This document shows positions 1 to 7,133 of a DNA stretch of 37,511 nt, one piece after another. Position numbers and translations under genes: made by a program. Origin of the DNA: Streptomyces sp. CT34 (GTDB lineage Bacteria > Actinomycetota > Actinomycetes > Streptomycetales > Streptomycetaceae). The notes beneath the pieces were generated by a model. It ran no database searches. It saw only the letters and a program-made list of their open reading frames with translations, and was not told the DNA's origin. Each line of letters begins with the position of its first letter. Within the stretch, counting starts at the first letter, position 1. The stretch spans positions 736,721 through 774,231 of the forward strand of contig NZ_KN708638.1 in the NCBI RefSeq assembly GCF_000805335.1, read 5' to 3'.

Positions 1-1
1 G

Positions 2-748
2 GTCCATGGCGATGACAAAACCCTTGCCCGGCTTGCCCAGTACGGCCTCGCGGGGCACCCGGCAGTCCTCGAAGGCGAGGTGGGCGAACGAGCGGGGAGC
101 CACCGCGCCCAGCCGTTCCCGCACCCGCACCCCGGGGGTGTCGGCGGGCACCAGGAAGGCCGTCAGCCCGAGCGGCCCAGGGCCTTCGCCGGTGCGGGCG
201 ATGACGACGTACACGTCGGCGATGGTGCCGTTGGCGATCCATGCCTTGTGCCCGTTCAGGACGTAGCCGCCGTCGTCGGCGCGGTCGGCCCGCAGTGCGA
301 CGGCGGCGATGTCCGACCCCGCCTCCTCCTCGGAGACCGCGAAGGCGCCGACCAGCGTGCCGGTGGCCATCCGCGGCAGGTAGTGCCGCCGCTGTGCGTC
401 GCTGCCGAAGCGGATGAGCGGGGTCGCCGCCAGTGCCTGGATGGAGAAGGCGAAGTCGGCCAGGTCCTCGGCGTAGGCCAGCGCTTCGCGCATCAGGCAC
501 AGGGAGCGGTGATCGCCGGCGGCCGGGCCGGGCTCGGCGGCCGGGTCCAGGAAGGAGAGCCAGCCGTCCGCGCCCAGTTGCCGTACCAGGCGCAGCCCGG
601 CCTTGTCCGGGTCGTCGTCGCGGATCTCGTCCCACAGCGCGGTCCGCTGGTCGCACCAGGCGCCGAAGGTGTCGGCGAGGCGGCGGTGCGCGTCGTCGTA
701 GAAGGGGAGGTCGAGGATTTCGCGGTCGAAGCTCGTGAGGGGTTCCAA
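2..748 (-). CDS. Acyl-CoA dehydrogenase, C-terminus beyond left edge
   Basis: Flavin-dependent acyl-CoA dehydrogenase, which would oxidise an acyl thioester to its alpha,beta-enoyl form. About 249 residues are visible and the C-terminal helical domain with the catalytic base lies outside the window. The reading shows the family's all-helical N-terminal domain, then a stretch like AVSEEEAGSDIAA (the FAD/substrate loop, normally T-E-x-x-x-G-S-D) and the middle beta domain with GHKAWIANG. The start is TTG at 748, chosen because GGAG lies 7 nt upstream and no better start follows before the conserved region. It is the last visible gene of the leftward operon, 44 nt after the diiron oxidase gene. 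In this setting it more likely desaturates a pathway intermediate than serves beta-oxidation; that is inference. More operon genes may continue to the left. Confidence 0.88.
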   Translation of the reverse strand, partial: MEPLTSFDREILDLPFYDDAHRRLADTFGAWCDQRTALWDEIRDDDPDKAGLRLVRQLGADGWLSFLDPAAEPGPAAGDHRSLCLMREALAYAEDLADFAFSIQALAATPLIRFGSDAQRRHYLPRMATGTLVGAFAVSEEEAGSDIAAVALRADRADDGGYVLNGHKAWIANGTIADVYVVIARTGEGPGPLGLTAFLVPADTPGVRVRERLGAVAPRSFAHLAFEDCRVPREAVLGKPGKGFVIAMD

Positions 749-792
749 GGTGCGTCTCCGTGCGGGCGGGAAGGGCGGGTGGCGGCGGGGGG

Positions 793-3021
793 TCAGATGA
801 CGAGGTCGACGTCCTCGGCCCGGTCGGCCGGGAGCGGCGCGGGCGGGGGCGTGGGCTGCTCCCGGGCCGCTTTCACGAGCTGGTGCTCGATGAAGTAGGC
901 GAACGAGGCGTAGCCGCGCCAGATGCGCCGCCACTCGCGCTGGACGGCCTCCTCGCCGGAGTTGCGCCGTACGTCGTCGAGGTAGCAGACGATGATGTCG
1001 GCCGACTGCCGGGCGTGGCCGGCCGAGAAGTTGTCGATCGACAGGTGCGCCTCTTCGTAGGACACGTCGAAGCGGTGGCGGCGCAGCTTCTGTATCTCGT
1101 GCAGCCGCATCTCCCCCAGGCCGAACATCTCGATGCCCAGGTTGTAGCCGAGGATCTCGTTGTAGAGGGTGTCGGGGAACAGGGACAGGCACACCTGGTG
1201 GATGGAGAATCCGTAGAGCCCGTCGGGGAGGTCGCCCTGGTCGCGGAATTCCTCCTGCCGGATGTGCGGCAGGTTGATGTCCATGCTGGCGAGTACGTGG
1301 TGGATGAGCGTGATGTGGTTCTTGGCGACGTCGCCGCGGCCCATCTCGTCGGCGTAGATGGCGAAGAGCATGGCGTCGCTCTGCCGGTGGTTGCGGCCGA
1401 GGTTGCCGATGCGGTGGGCCCAGCTGCCGTCGATGAGGCTGCCGAGCGCGTAGGTGGACTGCTGGAAGACGACCTCGTCGCGGTCGGGGATCTCGGTGAG
1501 CGGTTCGTAGGGGTCGACGAGCTTGTCCCAGTAGATCCGGTCGACGCGCTCCATGAGCGCTTCGGGGGTGTAGTCGAAGTACTCGGCGTTGGTGAGTTTG
1601 CCGCCGGCGCCGTGCGTGAAGAGGAGTTCCGCCTCGGCGAGGCCGGCCTCGGCCCGGTCCCTGGCGGCTGCCAGGATGTGCGGGAAGCGCTCGACGTTGA
1701 CGATGCGGTGGAAGAACTCGCGGTCGTCCAGTGCGCTGTCCGCGGCCCGCAGCACCACGTCATCGGGTTCGGTGGTCCGCAGGGCGCGGGCCCAGCGCTC
1801 GGCGTTCCGGTCGCCGGCGGTGTTGGGTGCGAAGTCGAGGTCCGCCGGCTCGCCGGCCGCGATCGCCTCGGCCCATGCCGTGAACGTGGCCGCCTCACGC
1901 TCGTCGAAGATGCCGAACATGGGGCCGCCGAACTTGATGGACCGCAGGAATCGGCAGCTGCCGTCCTTTCGCACCTTCAGCTGCCGGGACTCACGCAGCG
2001 CGCCCACGAAGGCGGCCAGGTCGGGGGTGTCCCCGTCGAGCCAGTCCGACAGCCGCCGGTCGCCCAGGCGGACGCTGCGGTGCTGCCGGCCGGCGAACGG
2101 TGCGTGCCGGGCGACGATCTGCGCGACCTTGGCATCGAGGGTCAACGCGTCGTGCCAGGCGGCCAACTCGCCGAGCATGTCGACGTGTTCGGTCTCCAGG
2201 CGCAGCACCAGCGCGACGGCGGCGAGCAGTCGGCGCCGGTCCTCGGGGCCGGTCGGCGAGTCCTCGGTGAGGGCGAGGTACTCCGCGAGGACGGCACGCG
2301 CCTCGGTTTCCGGCAGCAGCGGCTCCGTGCCGAGGAGGAGGTCGTCGATGCCCAGCGCGAACACGGCGTAGTGCACGCCGATCAGCTCGGGCAGGAACGA
2401 CGCGGGGAGCCGGGAGAGGGCGAGCGGGAAGGCGGCGTGCAGGGCGGTCAGCGGCCGGGCCTCGGCGCGGGCGAGGAAGTCCGCGGCCTCGATCTCGGGC
2501 AGGTGGATGCCCAGTTCCACCAGGGCGCGCCGGCGCCCGGCGAGCAGGCCGCGCTGCGGGATGCCCTGGCCCTGGAGGTGGAAGTGCTGCCCGAAGAGGC
2601 GGTTGACGATGACGGAGGGCTGGGTGGCGGCCTGCGAGACGGTGTCCAGCCAGCAGCCGGCGAGCAGCGTGAGGGGGGCACGCTGGCGCAGGACGAGGTC
2701 GCGTGTCTCGCTGCCGGCCGCGCGCAGCGTGGTGACGGCCGGTTCGAGGGCGCGGCGGGTCTCGTGGACCCGGGCGGCGATCTCCTCGGCGTCCGCGCTC
2801 GGCTGTGGCTCGGCGGAGGCGAGGAAGGCCGCCAGGACCCGGCGGGCTATGAGGAGGGTGGTCTCGCTCTCCTGGTCGGTGAGGAGTCGCCGGAAGAGGC
2901 CGGCGGGCTCCCCGTCGAGGACCGCCGTGGCCTCTTCGGCGGCGTACGGGCTGAAGTGGAAGGGTGCTCGGGGCAGGGAGGTGGTCCGGTCCGGCAGGGG
3001 GAAGGCGGTGTGGGGGTTCAT
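793..3021 (-). CDS. Long haem-oxygenase-like diiron oxidase (iron-containing redox enzyme family)
   Basis: 742 aa. The C-terminal part (about residues 380-700) carries the pattern of haem-oxygenase-like dimetal oxidases such as SznF, UndA and BesC: E559-x9-H569 in ADEMGRGDVAKNH, a Glu near 631 in GIEMFGLGE, then H659-x3-D663 and H669 in HLSIDNFSAGH. These are the likely iron ligands. Family members use O2 for N-oxygenation, oxidative decarboxylation to terminal alkenes, or C-C cleavage. The first ~370 residues are an extra helical region I cannot assign; known single-domain members are roughly 230-350 aa. The ATG at 3021 overlaps the stop of the KAS III gene by 4 nt (ATGA), indicating translational coupling. 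An open frame continues upstream but only as a shadow of the KAS III gene. The HDO call is confident; the reaction is unknown. Confidence 0.85.
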   Translation of the reverse strand: MNPHTAFPLPDRTTSLPRAPFHFSPYAAEEATAVLDGEPAGLFRRLLTDQESETTLLIARRVLAAFLASAEPQPSADAEEIAARVHETRRALEPAVTTLRAAGSETRDLVLRQRAPLTLLAGCWLDTVSQAATQPSVIVNRLFGQHFHLQGQGIPQRGLLAGRRRALVELGIHLPEIEAADFLARAEARPLTALHAAFPLALSRLPASFLPELIGVHYAVFALGIDDLLLGTEPLLPETEARAVLAEYLALTEDSPTGPEDRRRLLAAVALVLRLETEHVDMLGELAAWHDALTLDAKVAQIVARHAPFAGRQHRSVRLGDRRLSDWLDGDTPDLAAFVGALRESRQLKVRKDGSCRFLRSIKFGGPMFGIFDEREAATFTAWAEAIAAGEPADLDFAPNTAGDRNAERWARALRTTEPDDVVLRAADSALDDREFFHRIVNVERFPHILAAARDRAEAGLAEAELLFTHGAGGKLTNAEYFDYTPEALMERVDRIYWDKLVDPYEPLTEIPDRDEVVFQQSTYALGSLIDGSWAHRIGNLGRNHRQSDAMLFAIYADEMGRGDVAKNHITLIHHVLASMDINLPHIRQEEFRDQGDLPDGLYGFSIHQVCLSLFPDTLYNEILGYNLGIEMFGLGEMRLHEIQKLRRHRFDVSYEEAHLSIDNFSAGHARQSADIIVCYLDDVRRNSGEEAVQREWRRIWRGYASFAYFIEHQLVKAAREQPTPPPAPLPADRAEDVDLVI

Positions 3022-3989
3022 CGGGGCTCCCGGGTTGCGGTGGCCGCGGGCGCGGCGGGCGGAGCGGCGGGCAGCTTGCGCAGCAGGATCCCGACCCGTA
3101 CTCCCGGGACGCTCGCCGCCAGGAGGTAGTGGCCGCCGTCCTTCAGGCCGCCGGCAGCGGCGCGGTCGGCGAGGTTGATGAGCGGGTCGGCGGCGAAGCA
3201 GTGGCCGAAGCGCGGGATGTTGTCGAGGAACAACTGCTGTGCGGTGAAGCCGGCTTGACGCTCCTTCAGGACGACGACGGGCCGGTAGAGGTTGAGGTGG
3301 AGCACACCGTCGATGTCGCCGATCTTCATGCCGGCGGCGCCGAGGATCCGTTCGTTGACCTCGCGGGCGAGGTCGACGCTGATCTCGTGGGTCCACTCCA
3401 GGGACCGCGTTTCCTGGGCGGATGCCCCGGCGACGATCTCGTAGGGGTCCGGTCCCTGGGGCTCGGCGCTCACCAGGGCGGCGGCGGACCCGTCGCTGAA
3501 CAGGGCGAAGCTCTCCATCCGCGTCGCTTCGTCGGTGATCCGGTCGGCGGTGACGACCAGCACCGTGCGGTGCTGTCCGGCGGCCACCAGCGCCTGTGCG
3601 GTGCGCAGGCCGACCAGGAGGTTGGTGCAGCGGTTGAGCGAGACGCCGGTGAAGGCGGCGTTCTCCAGGCCGATTCCGTCCAGCACGGTCTGCACGAATC
3701 CGCCGTGGGTGCGCGGCCCGCCGGGGAAGCGGGTGGAGCACAGCACCAGGCAGTCGACGGAGGACGGGGCGGTCCCGGCGGCGTCGAGCGCCGCCCGGGC
3801 GCTACGCACGGCCAAGGTCTCCAGACTCTCGGCCGTGCGCCGGACGCTGCCCCAGCCCCACAGGGACGCCTGGGGTGGCATGCCGAACTCGCGGGCTCTG
3901 CGGGGCAGGTCCTCGATCGAGGTGTGGTCGGCCTCGGACTCGCCGAGGACGTAGCGGGGGGCCGACAGGTATACCGGTGTCGCGTTCAC
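3018..3989 (-). CDS. KAS III-like (FabH-type) ketosynthase with altered triad
   Basis: 323 aa, normal length for beta-ketoacyl-ACP synthase III. The active-site Cys is C121 in SLNRCTNLLVG and the His is H231 in VLHLNLYRP. Where FabH enzymes have the GNTSAAS Asn, this protein reads FGHCFAAD, giving His263 in place of Asn. FabH enzymes use Cys-His-Asn for decarboxylative condensation with malonyl-ACP. Changed triads occur in KAS III relatives that act as acyltransferases (CerJ, for example, uses Asp), so this protein may transfer an acyl group or use an unusual acceptor; that is inference. It is coupled at both ends: its start overlaps the PEP-mutase-family stop by 4 nt and its stop overlaps the diiron oxidase start by 4 nt. 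No acyl carrier protein gene is visible in the window. Confidence 0.88.
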   Translation of the reverse strand: MNATPVYLSAPRYVLGESEADHTSIEDLPRRAREFGMPPQASLWGWGSVRRTAESLETLAVRSARAALDAAGTAPSSVDCLVLCSTRFPGGPRTHGGFVQTVLDGIGLENAAFTGVSLNRCTNLLVGLRTAQALVAAGQHRTVLVVTADRITDEATRMESFALFSDGSAAALVSAEPQGPDPYEIVAGASAQETRSLEWTHEISVDLAREVNERILGAAGMKIGDIDGVLHLNLYRPVVVLKERQAGFTAQQLFLDNIPRFGHCFAADPLINLADRAAAGGLKDGGHYLLAASVPGVRVGILLRKLPAAPPAAPAATATREPR

Positions 3990-4861
3990 GGTGCGGGTTC
4001 ACTCTCCGGGTCGGCTGGGTGGGCCGGCGCCAGCATGGCGTTGGCCTCGGGATACGGAAGGGCGTCCGCTCCGAAGCCGAAGGTGCCGTGCTCGCGGATC
4101 TCCTTCGCCGCGCGGACGACGGCGCCGAGCGCGGCGCGGGACAGTGCCGAGCCGACGCTGATCCGCCGTACGCCGAGGGCGCCGAGTTCGGCCACGGACA
4201 GCCGCAGCGCGGGCGAGCCCATCAGGACGTTGACCGGGCGGGTGACGGCGGAGCACACCTCCCGGATCGCCTCGGCGTCGGGAAGGGCGGGCGCGTAGAG
4301 CACGTCGGCGCCCGCGGCCTCGTACGCCCGCAGTCGCCGGATGGTGTCCGGCAGGTCGGGCCGCCCCTGGAAGAAGTTCTCGGCGCGGGCGGTGACCGTG
4401 AAGGGGAAGTCGAGTTCCCTGGCGGCGGCGACGGCCGCGGCCACCCGCTCCACCGCCTCCTCCAAGGGCCGTACGGGGTCCTCGTCCCGGCCGGTGGAGT
4501 CCTCCACCGATCCGCCGACCAGGCCCGCCGCGGCGGCGTGCCGGATGGTCTCGGCGACGCCCTCCGGCGTGTCGCCGAATCCGCTCTCCAAATCGGCGGT
4601 GACCGGCAGCGGGGTGGCGGCGACGATCTCCTCGGCGTTCGCGAGGAGTTCCGCGCGGCTGACCAGGTTCGCCCCGTCGGAACGGCCAAGGGCGTAGGAC
4701 AGGCCCGCCCCCGAGGTGGCGAGCGCGGGGAAACCGTGCTGGGTCAGGATCCGGGCGGTGCCCGCGTCCCAGGGGTTGGCGACGACGAACGGCTCGGAAC
4801 CCTCGTGCAGTTTACGGAAGGTGACGGCGCGTCGGTACTGGTCGGTGGCGGCAATGCGCAT
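3986..4861 (-). CDS. Isocitrate lyase / PEP mutase family protein
   Basis: 291 aa if started at ATG 4861, which has GGAG 9 nt upstream; an in-frame ATG at 4888 has no ribosome-binding site. The TIM-barrel fold of this superfamily is indicated by ATSGAGLSYALGRSDG, the metal-binding strand VTADLESGFGD and the VEDSTG strand. The Cys loop of true isocitrate lyase (KKCGH) and the PEP mutase motif EDK-x-x-x-KxNS are both absent, so neither named activity should be assumed. Related enzymes cleave or form C-C bonds next to a carboxylate (oxaloacetate decarboxylase, dimethylmalate lyase) or make P-C bonds. Free-standing relatives of this size are common in streptomycetes and mostly uncharacterised. 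Here the gene sits between thioesterase II and KAS III, overlapping the latter by 4 nt, so it may supply or process a small carboxylic-acid building block (inference). Confidence 0.85.
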   Translation of the reverse strand: MRIAATDQYRRAVTFRKLHEGSEPFVVANPWDAGTARILTQHGFPALATSGAGLSYALGRSDGANLVSRAELLANAEEIVAATPLPVTADLESGFGDTPEGVAETIRHAAAAGLVGGSVEDSTGRDEDPVRPLEEAVERVAAAVAAARELDFPFTVTARAENFFQGRPDLPDTIRRLRAYEAAGADVLYAPALPDAEAIREVCSAVTRPVNVLMGSPALRLSVAELGALGVRRISVGSALSRAALGAVVRAAKEIREHGTFGFGADALPYPEANAMLAPAHPADPESEPAP

Positions 4862-4908
4862 GGTGGTGTTCTCCTCTGCGGTGCTCATGAGGTCGGCGTC
4901 AGTACTGC

Positions 4909-5694
4909 TCAGATAACCTCAATGTGGCTGTTCGCAAGAGGATTTGCGCCATGTTCCGCACGGACGAGCGGGCGCAGCACGTCGGTGACGGCGCCGGGCC
5001 TGCCGTCGAAGTAGAAGTGGCCGCCCTCGGCCCAGTGCCGGACCGGTTCGACGGCGCATTCGCGCGCCCACGGTTCGAGGCCGGCTTCCTTGACGTGGGG
5101 GTCGTCGACGCCGTTGACCAGGGTGACGGGGACGTGCAGCGGGGCGGCGGGCCGGTAGCTGTAGCCGGCGACCATGCAGAAGTCGGCCTTCAGGTGCGGT
5201 AGCAGCAGTTCCTGCAGCGCCTCGTCGGCGACGACTTCGGGTGGCAGCCCGCCGAAGAAGCCGACGGCCTCGGTGAACGCGCGGCCCTCCAGCCGGGCGG
5301 TCTCCACCACGCGCCGGGTGGGCAGCAGAGCGGGGGCGGAGCAGCCGGAGGCGACGAGGTGGCGGAAGTCCGGGAGGGCGCCGATGCGGCGGGCGACCTC
5401 GAAGGCCAGGACCGCGCCGAAGCTGTGCCCGAAGAGGACGAAGGGGCGGTCCGCGGTCTCGGTGATCGCCGCCGCGGCCCCTTCGGCGAGCTCCAGCACG
5501 TCGGCGGCGGCGGTTTCCTTGTAGCGGGGGCCTCGGCCCGGGGGGCAGACCGCGACGATCTCCGCGTCGTCCCCCATGTCGTGCTGCCAGCTCAGGAAGG
5601 AACGGGGGTTGCCGCCCGCGTGGGGGAAGCAATAGACGCGGGCCGCATGCTCGGAGCCTGCCGCGGCGCGGAGGAACCAGGGGGAAGAAGTCAC
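4909..5694 (-). CDS. Type II thioesterase
   Basis: 261 aa alpha/beta hydrolase. Visible motifs are the N-terminal FPHAGGNPRSF signature of external (type II) thioesterases, the nucleophile elbow GHSFGA, an Asp in VNGVDDPH and the catalytic His in EGGHFYF. Such enzymes hydrolyse stalled or wrong acyl groups from carrier-protein phosphopantetheine arms in NRPS/PKS systems, acting in the cytoplasm. The GTG at 5694 was chosen because GGTGA lies 7 nt upstream and the protein then starts like its family (TSSPWFLR). An upstream extension to 5838 is open but lacks a ribosome-binding site and overlaps the small peptide gene. Its presence implies a carrier-protein-bound intermediate, although no carrier protein or assembly-line module lies in this window. 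The PEP-mutase-family gene follows. Confidence 0.9.
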   Translation of the reverse strand: MTSSPWFLRAAAGSEHAARVYCFPHAGGNPRSFLSWQHDMGDDAEIVAVCPPGRGPRYKETAAADVLELAEGAAAAITETADRPFVLFGHSFGAVLAFEVARRIGALPDFRHLVASGCSAPALLPTRRVVETARLEGRAFTEAVGFFGGLPPEVVADEALQELLLPHLKADFCMVAGYSYRPAAPLHVPVTLVNGVDDPHVKEAGLEPWARECAVEPVRHWAEGGHFYFDGRPGAVTDVLRPLVRAEHGANPLANSHIEVI

Positions 5695-5728
5695 TGGAAA
5701 TTCACCGATCTCTCTGGCCTCCGACTGG

Positions 5729-5929
5729 TCAAGCAGCTGATCGGGAAGGGGCCGCATTCCAGCCGACATCGGCGAGCGTGACGGTTCCGGAAGGCGACGG
5801 GGAGGCGGTGTGCGGGAGTACACCGACACCCACCACACTCATCAGAACACTCGCTGCCACGGCGAATCCGACGGGAAGTGCGGAGGAGGATCGTCCGGAC
5901 ACCCTGAAGCGTAATGAATTCTTCCGCAT
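5729..5929 (-). CDS. Small TTA-containing membrane or secreted peptide, first gene of the operon
   Basis: 66 aa, unrecognised. It has a basic N-terminus (MRKNSLRFR), a hydrophobic stretch around residues 18-40 and a polar tail ending LADVGWNAAPSRSAA. The ATG at 5929 has AGAGG 9 nt upstream. The stop lies 34 nt before the thioesterase start, so it would be the first cistron of the operon. Codon 6 is TTA, the rare leucine codon read by the bldA tRNA, so translation may depend on development. It could be a signal-peptide-bearing secreted peptide, a one-helix membrane protein, a leader ORF controlling the operon, or even a precursor peptide; nothing in the sequence decides between these. An alternative is that this is only a leader region with a chance ORF. 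Confidence 0.5.
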   Translation of the reverse strand: MRKNSLRFRVSGRSSSALPVGFAVAASVLMSVVGVGVLPHTASPSPSGTVTLADVGWNAAPSRSAA

Positions 5930-6175
5930 TTTGGCATGCCTCTCGTATCAAGTGTGTGTCTGCGACGGGGGAAACGGGTCCCGTGACGGGGAGGAGTAGC
6001 TGCCCCTCACTGCCCGGTAAGGCGAGTGCGGATCGCGTTCTCACCTGCCCTCTCAATCTCCCTTGCCGTAGGCCCAGATTGAAGATCTAAGATGGTTCAG
6101 GTTTCCGCACTGCTGGAAACCGAAGGCACTATGCCCGTGTAAATCGCCTTATAGCGGACACTCGGAGGCGGGATC
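5930..6175. promoter_or_regulatory. Divergent promoter region between operon and LuxR regulator
   Basis: About 245 nt between the small peptide gene (leftward) and the LuxR gene (rightward). For the leftward unit, TGATAC (complement of 5945-5950) is a plausible -10. A GGAAAC half-site at 5970-5975 lies where the -35 would be and matches one arm of the palindrome at 6100-6121. For the LuxR gene, TATAGC at 6150-6155 is a plausible -10 without a good -35, as expected of an activator-dependent promoter. No other gene is seen here. Confidence 0.5.
6100..6121. promoter_or_regulatory. Perfect inverted repeat GGTTTCC-N8-GGAAACC, probable regulator operator
   Basis: Two perfect 7-bp arms separated by 8 bp, centred about 65 nt before the LuxR start and about 50 nt before its likely transcription start. 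The position suits autoregulation by the adjacent LuxR-type protein and control of the divergent operon, which has a matching half-site at 5970-5975. Seen in sequence; binding is inferred. Confidence 0.6.
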
Positions 6176-7021
6176 ATGGATTCAACCGACCGTGTAAATG
6201 GCGAGACATCAGGACAGAAGCCCGTAAGGGTGGCAGAACGCCTGGAGGGGCTCGAGACCGAGCTCCGAATGATGGCCGAGCAGCTGAATACGCTCTCCCG
6301 GCTTGCCGTGGAATGCCTCGTCGACATCGACCCGGCCGAGGAAGGAGGCATTCCGGAAGAACCCCAGATCCGCTACCTCCATGGCCTGGAGGCCATCAAC
6401 GTCGCGATCGAGGAGGCACTCGGTGGCGCACGCAGAGAAATTCTGACGGCACAACCCGACGGACCGCGTCCCGGACCGGTGCTGGATCAGGCTCTGAATT
6501 CCGTTCGCCGGCACATCGAGGCAGGCGTTTCCATGCGCACGCTGTATCAGCACACCACGCGCTTCGATGCGGCCACCAAGAACTACGTGCGGGCGGTCAC
6601 CGAATACGGAGTTCGGGTGCGCACACTGGCGGAATTCTTCGACCGTCTCATCATCGTCGACGACGCCGTGGCATTCATATCCGCCAACGAGAGCCGCACC
6701 GACGGACTGGCCATAAGAGAACCGGCGATCGTGCAGTTCCTCAAGGACACGTTCGAGCGCTCCTGGGACCGCGCGAAGTCCTTCCCGTTCGTCCCGTTAC
6801 ACGCCGCGAAGGCGGCGGACGACGTCATACCGTCGTTACGCGAATCGATCAGCAGGCTGCTCGTCGCCGGCTACTCGGACAAACGGATCGCGCGCCGGCT
6901 CGGCATCAGCGAACGCTCGCTACAGGCGCATATCGCCGCGATGAAGCAGGATTTGGGGGCCAACACCCGGGCCCAACTCGGCTACCTGCTGGGCCGCAAC
7001 GAGACCACCCTCGTGCTGTAG
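6176..7021 (+). CDS. LuxR-family transcriptional regulator with two TTA codons
   Basis: 281 aa. The C-terminal 60 residues hold a LuxR/NarL-type helix-turn-helix (LLVAGYSDKRIARRLGISERSLQAHI, near residues 225-255). The N-terminus starts with a coiled-coil-like helix (AERLEGLETELRMMAEQL) followed by a domain resembling the phospholipase-D-like sensor region of TrmB-type and related stand-alone LuxR regulators (RTLYQHTTRFDAATKNYV). The start is ATG 6176 with GGAGG 7 nt upstream. Codons 208 (6797-6799) and 221 (6836-6838) are TTA, just before and at the start of the DNA-binding domain, so full-length protein should need the bldA leucyl-tRNA. It is divergent from the diiron oxidase operon and is most likely its pathway-specific regulator. 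Confidence 0.88.
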   Translation: MDSTDRVNGETSGQKPVRVAERLEGLETELRMMAEQLNTLSRLAVECLVDIDPAEEGGIPEEPQIRYLHGLEAINVAIEEALGGARREILTAQPDGPRPGPVLDQALNSVRRHIEAGVSMRTLYQHTTRFDAATKNYVRAVTEYGVRVRTLAEFFDRLIIVDDAVAFISANESRTDGLAIREPAIVQFLKDTFERSWDRAKSFPFVPLHAAKAADDVIPSLRESISRLLVAGYSDKRIARRLGISERSLQAHIAAMKQDLGANTRAQLGYLLGRNETTLVL

Positions 7022-7049
7022 CCCCCTGTTCCTGACCCCGCCCGGACGG

Positions 7050-7070
7050 CGCGGGCCGGAGGTACCCGCG
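7050..7070. terminator. GC-rich hairpin between convergent genes
   Basis: CGCGGG and CCCGCG arms enclose a 9-nt loop, 29 nt after the LuxR stop and 63 nt past the convergent EamA stop. There is no T-run, as is usual in streptomycetes. It may serve both genes. Confidence 0.5.
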
Positions 7071-7133
7071 GCGGGGCCGGAGCGGTGCGCCCGGCACCCC
7101 TCACGGCCCCCGCCGCTGCGATGGTGCTGCGCC

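Noticed and set aside
760..3129. 789-codon plus-strand open frame opposite the diiron oxidase gene
   Set aside because: GC-rich antisense frame with low-complexity Val/Gly/Glu-rich translation and no motif; the minus-strand reading has clear HDO signatures and coupled starts.
3022..3741. N-terminal extension of the diiron oxidase frame
   Set aside because: It is the off-frame shadow of the KAS III gene; ATG 3021 overlaps the KAS III stop, the normal coupling arrangement.
3986..4888. Calling the PEP-mutase-family protein a phosphonate biosynthesis enzyme
   Set aside because: The PEP mutase motif EDK-x-x-x-KxNS is absent and no phosphonopyruvate decarboxylase or other phosphonate gene is present.
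4909..5838. Longer thioesterase starting at 5838
   Set aside because: No ribosome-binding site, overlaps the small peptide gene, and the extra 48 residues do not fit the family; GTG 5694 has GGTGA at 7 nt.
5778..5999. 73-codon plus-strand frame in the cluster promoter region
   Set aside because: Lies opposite the TTA-containing small gene, has no ribosome-binding site or motif, and leads nowhere.
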